Assembly (NCBI GenBank): GCA_041690535.1
Contig: JAWLHA010000019.1
Location: forward strand, 4,084-68,083
DNA length: 64,000 nt
DNA from: JAWLHA01 sp041690535
GTDB lineage: Bacteria > Pseudomonadota > Gammaproteobacteria > Thiohalomonadales > Thiohalomonadaceae
Direction of reading: 5' to 3'
In this document: piece after piece, positions 24,557 to 32,379 of the stretch
Layout: every line of letters begins with the position of its first letter
Position numbering within the stretch: position 1 is the first letter of the stretch
Position numbers and translations under genes: made by a program
The notes under the pieces: model-generated
The model's database searches: none
The model's input: only the letters and a program-made list of their open reading frames with translations
Told to the model about the DNA's origin: nothing

Positions 24557-25555
24557 TCACTCCAACAGCATCAGATTGGAGGTGGCCACGATGATCCCCA
24601 CGATCAGCACCACCCCCGCGTTCAGTACCGCGGCGGCCGTGGAGAGCCGGCGCGACAGTCGGGCGATCACCCCCGAGACACTGGGCACAGCGGCAAAGGG
24701 GCGCACCGCAGCCACGCCCAGGGCCATTACCGTGGCGGAGAACAGGGGCAGATAGAGCAGGTACCCCACGTAACCGTACTCGGGCTTCAGCAGGCAAAAG
24801 GGGCAATGGTGGTGGGGGTGTTCGTAGACATAGGGGGAGACGAAGGCGATCACCGCCACCAGGGTCACCACGAACCAGATCGCCCCCAGGCCCCCCAGCA
24901 GCAGGCCATGCCTGCCGTCGGCGCGCCGATTGAACAGCGCCGCGGCGATGACCGCCACACCGCTGAGAGCGAACAGCCCCATGGCCAGGCGCGGCTCGAT
25001 GGCGGCGAGATCCGCGGTGACCGCCTCGGCCTCGGCACTGAACAGGCTTCCGCAGCAGGAGGTGATGACGTCGGGGTTCAGGCCCAGGAAGTAGCGCCAC
25101 TCCAGGTACAGTTGCAGCAATGCCAGCGGCGCCAGCCCCAGCAGCAGGGCGTACTTGGCCCGGGTGAGCGGATAGTCGTAGCCGCGACTGTCCACATGGT
25201 TCATCACCAGCCAGACTGCGGCCAGAAAGAAGAGGGCAATTCTCACCTGCAGTGCCGGAAAGCCGTAGGCGTTGACGTTGAGGGTGCCCACCGCGCACAT
25301 GGCCCCCACGAACAGCTCCGCCATGCGATCGGCGTTGTAGACGAACAGAAGCAGCGATACGGCCTGCACCGCCAGCGCCAGCCCCACCGCTGTGGACACC
25401 AGGTAGGTGCGCCGCTCCAGCCGAAGTTGCCCCTCACCGCCGCTCCGCAGGTCCCAGCGGCGCAGCAGATGGGCGCCGAACAGGGCCGCGGCGGCAATGA
25501 TGACGCTGGTGAGCGTAGAGGCGAACAGCAGCGCCAGGATCGCCGGGCGCAGCAT
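24557..25555 (-). CDS. Unknown polytopic membrane protein with CPFC and CCG motifs
   Basis: A 332-aa protein with about eight membrane helices. I know of no characterised family for it. PDVITSCCGSLFSAE near residues 160-175 and EHPHHHCPFCLLKPEYGYVGY near 245-265 look like metal- or heme-binding clusters exposed at the membrane surface. The start overlaps the ATPase stop as TGATG, and tlpA follows three bases after its stop. It is therefore a core member of the copper operon. Confidence 0.8.
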   Translation of the reverse strand: MLRPAILALLFASTLTSVIIAAAALFGAHLLRRWDLRSGGEGQLRLERRTYLVSTAVGLALAVQAVSLLLFVYNADRMAELFVGAMCAVGTLNVNAYGFPALQVRIALFFLAAVWLVMNHVDSRGYDYPLTRAKYALLLGLAPLALLQLYLEWRYFLGLNPDVITSCCGSLFSAEAEAVTADLAAIEPRLAMGLFALSGVAVIAAALFNRRADGRHGLLLGGLGAIWFVVTLVAVIAFVSPYVYEHPHHHCPFCLLKPEYGYVGYLLYLPLFSATVMALGVAAVRPFAAVPSVSGVIARLSRRLSTAAAVLNAGVVLIVGIIVATSNLMLLE

Positions 25556-26232
25556 CAGGCGGACTCCGCCAGTCGGCCGTCCCGCAACCGGACCAGGCGG
25601 TCCACGATGGGGGCCTCACAGACCAGCGGGTCGTGGCTGCTGATCATCAGGGTCTTGCCTTGGGCCCTCAGCTCCTCGGCGATGGTGAGGAAGCCCTTCG
25701 CCAGGGCGGTATCCAGGTGGGCGGTCGGCTCATCGGCGATCACTACGGCCGGGTCGTTGATCAAGGCGCGGGCGATCGCCACCCGCTGCGACTCCCCGCC
25801 CGAGAGCCACTCCACCTTGGCATGGGCCTTGTGGGCCAGCTCAAAGCGCTCCAACAGCTCCAATGCGCGGCGCCTGAGCGTGCCGTAGCGAGGGGCTGCG
25901 GGATAGCCCGGCAGCATCACGTTCTCCAGCACCGAGATCCCGCGCAGCAGGTGGTACTGCTGAAAGACGAAACCGAAGGTACCCCGTCGGATCTCGGTAA
26001 GAAAGCGCTCCGGGAACCCCGACACATCCTTGCCGTCCAGGCGCACCCGCCCCGAGGTGGGGCGGGCCAGGCACCCAATGAGGGTGAGCAGGGTGGTCTT
26101 GCCCGAGCCGCTGGGCCCCTGGAAGACCGTCAGCCGGTTGCCCTCCAGCGTCAGCGAGACACCGTTCACCGCCCAGTGCTCGTTGGGCCGGTGGTGGTTG
26201 AACGCCTTCTTCACGTCGATGAGTTCGATCAC
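25555..26232 (-). CDS. MacB/LolD-type ABC transporter ATP-binding protein
   Basis: A 225-aa ATPase. Walker A GPSGSGKTT is at 39-47, the signature LSGGESQRVAIARAL near 143-157, Walker B VVIADEPTAHLD near 163-174 and the H-loop in MISSHDP. The FVFQQYHLL Q-loop is present. It pairs with the MacB-type permease whose stop lies four bases upstream. Such mechanotransmitting transporters act on periplasmic or lipoprotein substrates. Confidence 0.9.
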   Translation of the reverse strand: MIELIDVKKAFNHHRPNEHWAVNGVSLTLEGNRLTVFQGPSGSGKTTLLTLIGCLARPTSGRVRLDGKDVSGFPERFLTEIRRGTFGFVFQQYHLLRGISVLENVMLPGYPAAPRYGTLRRRALELLERFELAHKAHAKVEWLSGGESQRVAIARALINDPAVVIADEPTAHLDTALAKGFLTIAEELRAQGKTLMISSHDPLVCEAPIVDRLVRLRDGRLAESA

Positions 26233-26236
26233 GGTG

Positions 26237-27364
26237 TCACCGCATCACGGCATCGGGGTCGGCCACCGCCGCCTGCCAAAGTGGAATCAGGATGGCCGCC
26301 GTGTAGGGGACCACCGTGATGAGAAACAGGGTCGCGAGCTGGAACAGATCCACCTGGGGCGCCAGTGTGAACTGGGGGTAGAGCACGGCCCACCCCTTGA
26401 GCAGTGGGGTCAACGCCCCGGCGGAGAAGGTGAACACGTGCAGGTAGGCAAGCAGATAGCCGAGCAGAAAGGCACAGAGGGAGACCAGAGCCCCCTCCCA
26501 CAGCTTCAATGCGATCACGTCCGAGGTCTCCCACCCCACCGCCTTGAGCACCCCGATTTCGCGCCGCTCCTCGGCACTGAGCCCGGCGGCCCGATCCCAG
26601 GCGAAGATGCCGAAGGCAAACACCGCGCCCAGTAGGGCCGTGAGTACCAGCCCCTCGCGCCAGTCGAAGAGGGAGGCGTAGGTGCGCAGGATCTCCTCGC
26701 GCAGGATGGGACGGCTGTCCGGGAGGGCGAGGGCGATCTTCTCCGCCACTTTGCGCACCTCCCTGGGGTTGGCCACCTCCAGCACCAGGTCGGTGTAATG
26801 GCCCGCGGGGAAGTGGAAGAAGCGGCGGAAGTCCACCTCCGAGACCAGCATCAGATCGGCGCTCACCAGCTCGCTCTCCGCGCTCAGGATCGCGTCGATG
26901 CGAAAGGGAAAGACCTCGCCCACGGACGAGCGCAACGCCAGCACATCCCCCACCGAGGCACCCCGGGCGCGGGCGATCCCCTCCCCCACGACCACACTGC
27001 CCTCGGCAATGTGGCGCTCCGGCGGGACCATGAGGGTGTAATTGGCCGCAACGGTGGGGTCGTAATAGTAGCCCCACAGCCTGCCCGCCTTCTTCCGCAC
27101 CCCGCGCACCCGCCCGATGCGCTCCAGATACTGCTCGGGGACGAGATCGTGGCGCCCGGCCACCATGCGCTGGATCACCACCTCGGGGGTCCCTGCAAGC
27201 AGCTGCCGGGCCTCCCCCTTCAGGGCCTCGGTGAAAAGCATCACCGATGCGAGTGCTGCGACCACCAGGGTGTACACCACAAGCAGCAGGAGGTGGCGGC
27301 CCTTGCGGCGCCAGAGCGAGCTGAGGGCGAAGTCGATCAGGTAACGCTGTCTGCCCCAGAACAT
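26237..27364 (-). CDS. MacB/FtsX-type ABC transporter permease
   Basis: A 375-aa permease with the MacB layout. One N-terminal membrane helix (about 20-42) is followed by a periplasmic domain (about 45-235) and three C-terminal helices (about 245-270, 295-325, 340-365). EERREIGVLKAVGW near 282-295 is the coupling segment typical of FtsX-domain permeases. The ATG overlaps the upstream stop by four bases. The substrate is not evident. Copper, heme or a client protein are options in this operon. Confidence 0.85.
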   Translation of the reverse strand: MFWGRQRYLIDFALSSLWRRKGRHLLLLVVYTLVVAALASVMLFTEALKGEARQLLAGTPEVVIQRMVAGRHDLVPEQYLERIGRVRGVRKKAGRLWGYYYDPTVAANYTLMVPPERHIAEGSVVVGEGIARARGASVGDVLALRSSVGEVFPFRIDAILSAESELVSADLMLVSEVDFRRFFHFPAGHYTDLVLEVANPREVRKVAEKIALALPDSRPILREEILRTYASLFDWREGLVLTALLGAVFAFGIFAWDRAAGLSAEERREIGVLKAVGWETSDVIALKLWEGALVSLCAFLLGYLLAYLHVFTFSAGALTPLLKGWAVLYPQFTLAPQVDLFQLATLFLITVVPYTAAILIPLWQAAVADPDAVMR

Positions 27365-27660
27365 CAGTGGGGCCCCCGCAGGGTGGCCGGGACGCCGACC
27401 AGCGCGCCTGAGGGGAAGTGCTCCAGCGCCATGGGGTGGTCCTGAAAGGGGGCATGCCAATCGGCCTGGGAGAGGTGACGCGTGTAGCGGGCCTCGGTGA
27501 ACAGGCAGAGATCGGTGAGGCCCAACTCACGAGTAAGGCGAGCGCCGGCCTCGAGCGCGGCCGCGCGTTCGCTGTCCCCGCGAACGGCGTCAAGCCCGGT
27601 CCACAGGAAACCGGCACCGAGTCCGATCAGCACGGCGAAGGCGAGAGTGGATTTGCGCAT
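27364..27660 (-). CDS. Small membrane-anchored exported protein, first gene of the copper operon
   Basis: A 98-aa protein with one N-terminal hydrophobic segment (LAFAVLIGLGAGFLWTGL, about 6-23) that is either an anchor or a signal. The rest is probably periplasmic and includes DLCLFTEARYTRHLSQADWH, with one cysteine and several histidines. I recognise no family. The start at 27660 is the ATG before the hydrophobic stretch. It overlaps the permease gene in ATGA. Confidence 0.65.
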   Translation of the reverse strand: MRKSTLAFAVLIGLGAGFLWTGLDAVRGDSERAAALEAGARLTRELGLTDLCLFTEARYTRHLSQADWHAPFQDHPMALEHFPSGALVGVPATLRGPH

Positions 27661-27780
27661 ACCCCGGCAGCTACACAAAGAAGGAGTTCCTGCTCCTGGG
27701 CCTCGCCTGTGACTCCCTGGCGCGGCTTGGACCCTACCGCGCCGGAACCCGTTGCGTCAACCGGGCGAAGGGGCGGTTCT

Positions 27781-27860
27781 GGGTAAACGCATACCTACCC
27801 AAGAGCGAGGCAGGTCCTTGAAAGCAGATCGTCGGCCGCAGGGAGGGTGCAAGGACGCAC
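27781..27860. repeat. Repeat family R1, partial copy
   Basis: This copy begins GGGTAAACGCATACCTACCC and contains GGTCCTTGAAAGCAGATCG and TCGGCCGCAGGGAGGGTGCAAGGAC. The second terminal arm is missing. It lies in the 223-base gap between the copper operon and the next leftward operon. Confidence 0.8.
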
Positions 27861-27883
27861 CGGGTCCGCACCCTTTGCAGGGC

Positions 27884-28048
27884 TCAACGGGGTGCGTGCC
27901 TGATGACCAGATAGACGATGAACAGAAACACGCCAAGAAGGATTGCCCAGGTCAGCGACACCACGAAGCGGCTGACCCCTTCAAGGAAGCGCTCCGCGAG
28001 GTTTTGGCACCGCCTGCCGATCCCTTTGAAGAGGTCCCGCCCGCTCAC
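27884..28048 (-). CDS. Small single-pass membrane protein (54 aa)
   Basis: The GTG start overlaps the stop of the PIG-L gene as GTGA. The product is a basic, amphipathic head (GRDLFKGIGRRCQNLAERFL) followed by one membrane helix (VVSLTWAILLGVFLFIVYLV). Longer upstream starts would lie within the PIG-L gene. I know no function. It ends the glycan operon. Confidence 0.6.
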   Translation of the reverse strand: MSGRDLFKGIGRRCQNLAERFLEGVSRFVVSLTWAILLGVFLFIVYLVIRHAPR

Positions 28049-28749
28049 AACAGCCCCGCTTTCCAGACGCGCTCGCCCCCCACCCGGCTCCCGTGGGCAA
28101 GCAACGCCCTCAGCGTACCGTCCTCCACCTGGGAGGAGTAGCATGCCGCCGCAAGGCGCTTGCCGGCCTCAACGCTCTCCCGGGCCCAGCAATGGGGCTC
28201 CAGCCGCATTCCGAAGGCCTTCTCGAGCTCGCCGACCCGCGCTTCGATGCCCTCCCCTTCGATGAATGCCGCATACGGCAGGTCTTCGTAAAAAAGCCCC
28301 AGGAACCTGCCACTGCCGAGCAGTCGGCAGGCGGCTGCGCATACCGTTCGGTGGTCCAGGTGCCCCCCCAGGGCGAGGGGCGCTGCGATGAGGGTGCCCG
28401 GCGACAAAAATGCGCGCAGCGCCTCCTGCACTCCAGCCACCTCCTCTTCCCGCAGGGGTGCGTCGAAGACCTCTTCCGGCGCGATGCCCCGCCTTAGCGG
28501 CGCGTCGGTCAGGTCCAGCCAGAGAACGGTCTCAACGCGGCAGGCGGTGAAGAAACACCGATCCTCCCCCTTGCGCCTCGGGGTGATGAGGCGCGAGTCT
28601 CCGAATGGCTCGGCCGGCGTGTAGGCACTGGTGGAGAAAATCGTCAGGGGCATGCACCCTGCCAACCGCCCCTCGACCAGTGCCCCGCCCAGGGAAAATG
28701 CCAAATCATCGGAATGGGGTGACAGGGCGAGTACGCGGCTAACCGACAC
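28045..28749 (-). CDS. PIG-L family deacetylase
   Basis: A 234-aa protein with the metal-binding LALSPHSDDLAFSLGG (SPHSDD at 10-15, a serine replacing the usual proline or alanine context) and GGHLDHRTVCAAA near 130-142 as the HxxH part. It should deacetylate an N-acetyl sugar or a related small molecule. It overlaps the methyltransferase gene by 11 bases and leads into the small membrane gene. Confidence 0.82.
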   Translation of the reverse strand: MSVSRVLALSPHSDDLAFSLGGALVEGRLAGCMPLTIFSTSAYTPAEPFGDSRLITPRRKGEDRCFFTACRVETVLWLDLTDAPLRRGIAPEEVFDAPLREEEVAGVQEALRAFLSPGTLIAAPLALGGHLDHRTVCAAACRLLGSGRFLGLFYEDLPYAAFIEGEGIEARVGELEKAFGMRLEPHCWARESVEAGKRLAAACYSSQVEDGTLRALLAHGSRVGGERVWKAGLL

Positions 28750-29851
28750 CGCGTCCAGTCCGTCCCCAGACCTTGATGTCGGTTCCGTACTTCACCTCCA
28801 GGATCCCTTCCATCGGTTCGATGCGGGGCGGCAGGGCGGCCTGCTGGATCACCTCGAACCCCTGCGCCCGCATGAAGGGGTCGAGCCGCTCCCGGTGATA
28901 GGGCAGCGAATGACTCAGGACGACATATTTCGCCCGCCGAATCATGCGATAGGGCATACGCTTGAAATAGTAAATGGCGCTGGAGAGAAACACCACGTCG
29001 CAATCAAGGTCGCCGGCGCATTCGGCATCACCTCGGTGGAGCTCGGCACAACGACCGACGCGCTGCGTGAGGGAATCGAAGAAAAAGCGATCCGGCTCCA
29101 CGGCAACGATTCTGCGCCCGGGAAAGCGCTCACAGAGTCGATGGGTGAATGCCCCTTCACAGGCTGCCACTTCCACCAGCGATGCCCACGGGAATCTCTC
29201 CAGGACGGACAATTCCGCCTCGTGCCGGGCTTGCTCGTAATCGGAGTCACCCAGATCCCAGGGATCGTGGTAGTCGAAATCGTCCACGTGCCAATCCACG
29301 TAGCCTCGATAGTAACGGTACAGGCCGGCACCGCTCTGTCGCTGGTACAGATCCACATTGCGCAGATCTCGCGCAGCGATGTAACCCTCGACCAGGAGGT
29401 CGGGATAGTGCCGCTCCAACAGCCTTAGCCGCCGTGCAAACCCCTGTTCGGTGGCCGTGATCTGCTCGTCCACCCTGCCGCCCGCGGCCCGGGTCCAGAC
29501 CTCGGCGGCAGAGTGGCCCACCGCCGCGGCAAGGCGCGCGGCCAGCGGCCTGCTGGCCTGGACGCTATGGGTGTAGACCCGATCGTATCCCTCCAGCCCA
29601 CCGAGGGCCTCCATCAGAGCCGAGAGGTCTACGGCATCGTCCAGGCAGGCGAAGGGAAGCAGGCGCGCGGCCCTGGCCCCCAGTGCGCGGCAGGCGGCGG
29701 TGAACACAGCCTCCCCCTCGGCATGGACGGGGAGCAACGGATGGGAAAACGCAGCGCAGACATCGAAGCTTCCCCGGGGAAGCGACACGAGCAAGTTGCC
29801 AAAGGTCCCCAGTTCGTCTCCCGGGGTGCAGCACACGACCAGGGTCTTCAT
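28739..29851 (-). CDS. Fusion of a degenerate PIG-L domain and a NodS-type methyltransferase
   Basis: A 370-aa protein. Residues about 1-175 follow the PIG-L fold outline, but the metal motif reads CCTPGDELGTFG where AHPDDE is expected, so zinc binding is doubtful. Residues about 200-360 are a class I SAM methyltransferase of the NodS kind (LVEVAACEGAFTHRLCERFP, AVEPDRFF, VVFLSSAIYYF). NodS-type enzymes N-methylate deacetylated amino sugars, which fits the adjacent PIG-L genes. It overlaps both neighbours. Confidence 0.75.
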   Translation of the reverse strand: MKTLVVCCTPGDELGTFGNLLVSLPRGSFDVCAAFSHPLLPVHAEGEAVFTAACRALGARAARLLPFACLDDAVDLSALMEALGGLEGYDRVYTHSVQASRPLAARLAAAVGHSAAEVWTRAAGGRVDEQITATEQGFARRLRLLERHYPDLLVEGYIAARDLRNVDLYQRQSGAGLYRYYRGYVDWHVDDFDYHDPWDLGDSDYEQARHEAELSVLERFPWASLVEVAACEGAFTHRLCERFPGRRIVAVEPDRFFFDSLTQRVGRCAELHRGDAECAGDLDCDVVFLSSAIYYFKRMPYRMIRRAKYVVLSHSLPYHRERLDPFMRAQGFEVIQQAALPPRIEPMEGILEVKYGTDIKVWGRTGRGVG

Positions 29852-31047
29852 GGCATCGACTTCCCGCGGTGAACGGCCTGCACCGCCCGCCGCAGCGGAT
29901 AGGCGAACAGTGCCGCCGTTCCCCCCATCAACTCAGCGGTGATGAGATCGAAGGGAAAGGTACGGGCGGCAAAGAGGCGTTGCATCTGAAACAGATAGAA
30001 CCAGTGCCCAATCTCCCTGATGGCCCTGAAGCGGTAGCGCGGCTCCTCGATGGCCACCTTCACCAGAAAGCCCACGTACCCCCATCCCCACCAGTAGAGC
30101 CTCTTCCGCAGAACCCGGTAGCCGCGCACGTGGCGGTGGCGAACCACCGCAGCCGGCTCGTACAACAGTTCGAAGCCGGCATGCAGCACGCGATAGAAGA
30201 TGTCCAGGTCTTCGGCAGTAGGCAGGACGTCGTCGAACCCGTTCAGCAGTTCGAGCACATTGCGCCGGAATGCCATATTGCCGCCGGTGCCGAACATCCA
30301 TGCCTGGAGGGGATACGAAGGGAGGCGATGCGCATCGGAGCTTTCCGTGAAAAGGCGCCGCTCGAATCCTCTGCTGAAGCCGCCGCGCCGCTCCATCAAC
30401 TCCTGGGAGGGGGTCTGCAGTTCGGAGGGCAGTACGGGCCCTGTGCAGCAACCAAGGCGGGGGTGAGTCGCAAACTCCTCCGCCAACGAGGCGAGCCACC
30501 TTGGATGCGGCTCACAGTCGTCGTCGGTAAAGGCGATGACTTCGCCGCGGGCCTCGCGCACTGCCCGATTGCGGGCGAAGCGCACGCCGGGCCGGGCCTC
30601 CAGCACGTAACGCGCGCCATACTCGCGCGCCACGGTGGCGGTCTCCTCCTCGTCACCATTATCGATCACGATGATTTCTGCACGGGAATACGACTGCTGC
30701 CGCAGCGCCTGAAGGCATCGACGCAGCGCCTGGGGACGATTACGGGTACAGACCACCGCCGAGACCGTCGGCAGGGAGCCGCTATGAAGAGATGAAGGAC
30801 GTGGCAGAGGCGGTGTCCTCGCCAGCGCGCGAAGCCACGCCTGGAGCGTGGCGGGCGACTCGCCCGCGGCCACGGACAAGGTTCCAACCGGAACGTCTTC
30901 GCACCATGCAACCACAAACAACCCGCACTCCGGCTCGGTCTCGAGCGCCTGTGGGATGGCGTTCACATCGATGTCCACGATCCGGCTCGGCACGATTGTC
31001 ATGCTCGCGTTCGAGTCAGCTCCAAGTGGCACTCTGCCATGAACCAT
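29848..31047 (-). CDS. Family 2 glycosyltransferase with N-terminal extension
   Basis: A 399-aa glycosyltransferase. The GT-A domain starts near residue 95 (VSAVVCTRNRPQALRRCLQA), with EIIVIDNGDEEE, AFTDDDCEPHPRW as the metal motif and FGTGGNMAFRR as acceptor region. The first 90 residues form an extra domain that I cannot name. The start could also be the ATG at 31002. It heads the operon with the methyltransferase-PIG-L fusion, overlapping it by four bases. Confidence 0.82.
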   Translation of the reverse strand: MVHGRVPLGADSNASMTIVPSRIVDIDVNAIPQALETEPECGLFVVAWCEDVPVGTLSVAAGESPATLQAWLRALARTPPLPRPSSLHSGSLPTVSAVVCTRNRPQALRRCLQALRQQSYSRAEIIVIDNGDEEETATVAREYGARYVLEARPGVRFARNRAVREARGEVIAFTDDDCEPHPRWLASLAEEFATHPRLGCCTGPVLPSELQTPSQELMERRGGFSRGFERRLFTESSDAHRLPSYPLQAWMFGTGGNMAFRRNVLELLNGFDDVLPTAEDLDIFYRVLHAGFELLYEPAAVVRHRHVRGYRVLRKRLYWWGWGYVGFLVKVAIEEPRYRFRAIREIGHWFYLFQMQRLFAARTFPFDLITAELMGGTAALFAYPLRRAVQAVHRGKSMP

Positions 31048-31089
31048 AGCCCTTCCGCAGCCGCTCGCCAGCGGGGCGCACCCTTGGAC

Positions 31090-31356
31090 GGTGAACGCAT
31101 ACTAACGTCACGGCCGTGCTGTGAGCGACGTAAGTCCTTGAAAGCAGGTGCGCTGTGAATACGACCGACATGGATGTGAGGGAGTGAAGATTATGACAGG
31201 AGCAATCATCTTCCATCCTTGTACGCTCGACGGCCGCGGCCGCTTCGGGCATCCCTGCCCTTCCGCGGCACAAGTGCGTCCTTGCACCCATCCATGCGGC
31301 CGACGACCGGTTTTCAAGGACTTAGGTCGCCCTTGGGTAAGTATGCGTTCACCCTG
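31090..31356. mobile_element. Repeat family R1, long copy with both terminal arms
   Basis: The element runs from GGTGAACGCATACTAACGTC to GGTAAGTATGCGTTCACCCTG-type sequence, so its ends are inverted copies. The left half contains AAGTCCTTGAAAGCAGGTGC and a stretch with ATTATGACAGGAGCAATCA also found reversed at 54613-54762. The right half carries the standard R1 body in opposite orientation. No transposase frame is inside, so it is non-autonomous. It fills most of the 407-base gap before the hemerythrin gene. Confidence 0.75.
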
Positions 31357-31454
31357 CACCCATGCAGAAAAGAGATTCGCCGCGCACTAATATGTTTTCA
31401 AGGGTCAAGGGACGGCGGCAAGGAATGCCGGTTCGGAGATCACGGAAGCCCCTC

Positions 31455-31892
31455 ATGGACATTTACGAATTGCTTGCGAGAGACCATCAGAGAGCCATCG
31501 ACCTGTTCGCACACGTGCTTGACACCCGGCGCGAACAGCTGCGGTTACGGGAGCGCACATTCGATGCGTTGAAGCGTGAGCTGAAGATTCACGCGGCCAT
31601 GGAGGAGCAGGCGTTTTACTCCATTCTCAGGGAGTTCGATGAGACGCGTGAGTTGATTCTGGAAGCGGACGAGCGTCACCGGATTGTCGACCGTCTCCTG
31701 GAGGAGCTGACCACCATGGACAAAAGCACGGAGCAGTGGTGGGCCAAGCTCAGGATACTGCGCGACAACGTCGCCTATCACGTGGAGGAGGAAGAGAGCG
31801 AACTGTTCGAAAAAGCGCGGGAGGTATTGACCTTGGGCGATGCCAAACAGCTTGGCGAGCACGCGAGGGAGATACAAAGGCAACTGCACTGA
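31455..31892 (+). CDS. Hemerythrin-domain protein
   Basis: A 145-aa four-helix protein with di-iron ligand pattern H11, H46, E50, H75, H109 and E113 (DH in LLARDHQ, KIHAAMEEQAF, ERHRIVD, AYHVEEEESELF). Proteins of this kind bind oxygen or nitric oxide or help in iron-sulfur repair. The ATG at 31455 is taken since homology starts at MDIYELL. It stands alone downstream of an R1 element. Confidence 0.85.
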   Translation: MDIYELLARDHQRAIDLFAHVLDTRREQLRLRERTFDALKRELKIHAAMEEQAFYSILREFDETRELILEADERHRIVDRLLEELTTMDKSTEQWWAKLRILRDNVAYHVEEEESELFEKAREVLTLGDAKQLGEHAREIQRQLH

Positions 31893-32046
31893 TCTGACGC
31901 TTGCCCGCCCTGGCCCCATTTCACGCGTCTTGTCCCCGGGCACATAGTGTCGCGAACGAAATATCCATTTCTCGAAGAGAAGCCTTTTCGCTTAACACAA
32001 AAAACCCGCCATTTCAAGGAATGCGCGCGCATGCCTAACAAAAAAG

Positions 32047-32075
32047 TTGACCCAAGCGGCTCGTTCCTCTATCTA
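32047..32075 (+). promoter_or_regulatory. Sigma-70-like promoter without an obvious gene
   Basis: TTGACC, a 17-base spacer and TATCTA form a fair sigma-70 promoter pointing right in the 304-base gap after the hemerythrin gene. A 66-codon frame here has no features of a real protein. The RNA made, if any, is unknown. Confidence 0.35.
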
Positions 32076-32196
32076 TACGTTAGGCGCGAGAAGCGGGTCC
32101 GGGGACCGATGCCTTTGGCCGATTCATTCATGGGTCAACAGGCCTGAGCCAAGCCTGAATCGATAAGCAGGGGAAGGTAGGGAAGGAAGCCTGAAG

Positions 32197-32288
32197 TGGC
32201 GGAGGGGGCGGGATTCGAACCCGCGTGGGGCGCAATGCCCCCAACCGATTTCGAGTCGGTGCCGGTGTGACCGCTTCGGTACCCCTCC
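32197..32288 (-). tRNA. tRNA-Ser (anticodon CGA)
   Basis: The minus strand gives a class II tRNA. The acceptor GGAGGGG pairs with CCCCTCC, the anticodon loop is ACTCGAAA with CGA, the variable arm is long and GC-rich, and the T arm is GGTTCGAATCCC. GCCA is encoded at the 3' end. It lies between the hemerythrin and mltF genes. Confidence 0.95.
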
Positions 32289-32379
32289 CGGCGGAAACCA
32301 ATAGGATACTCACAAGCTGACTGCGCAACAACCGGTAAGTTCATTCTTTCGTTCTTAGCTACACAGAGTCATCGTTCTT

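Noticed and set aside
24344..25888. 514-codon rightward frame opposite tlpA and the membrane protein of the copper operon
   Set aside because: Gln/Arg/Pro-rich sequence without domains, antisense to tightly packed genes.
31947..32147. 66-codon frame in the gap before tRNA-Ser
   Set aside because: No clear ribosome site, no family resemblance, and it runs through a probable promoter. I list only the promoter.
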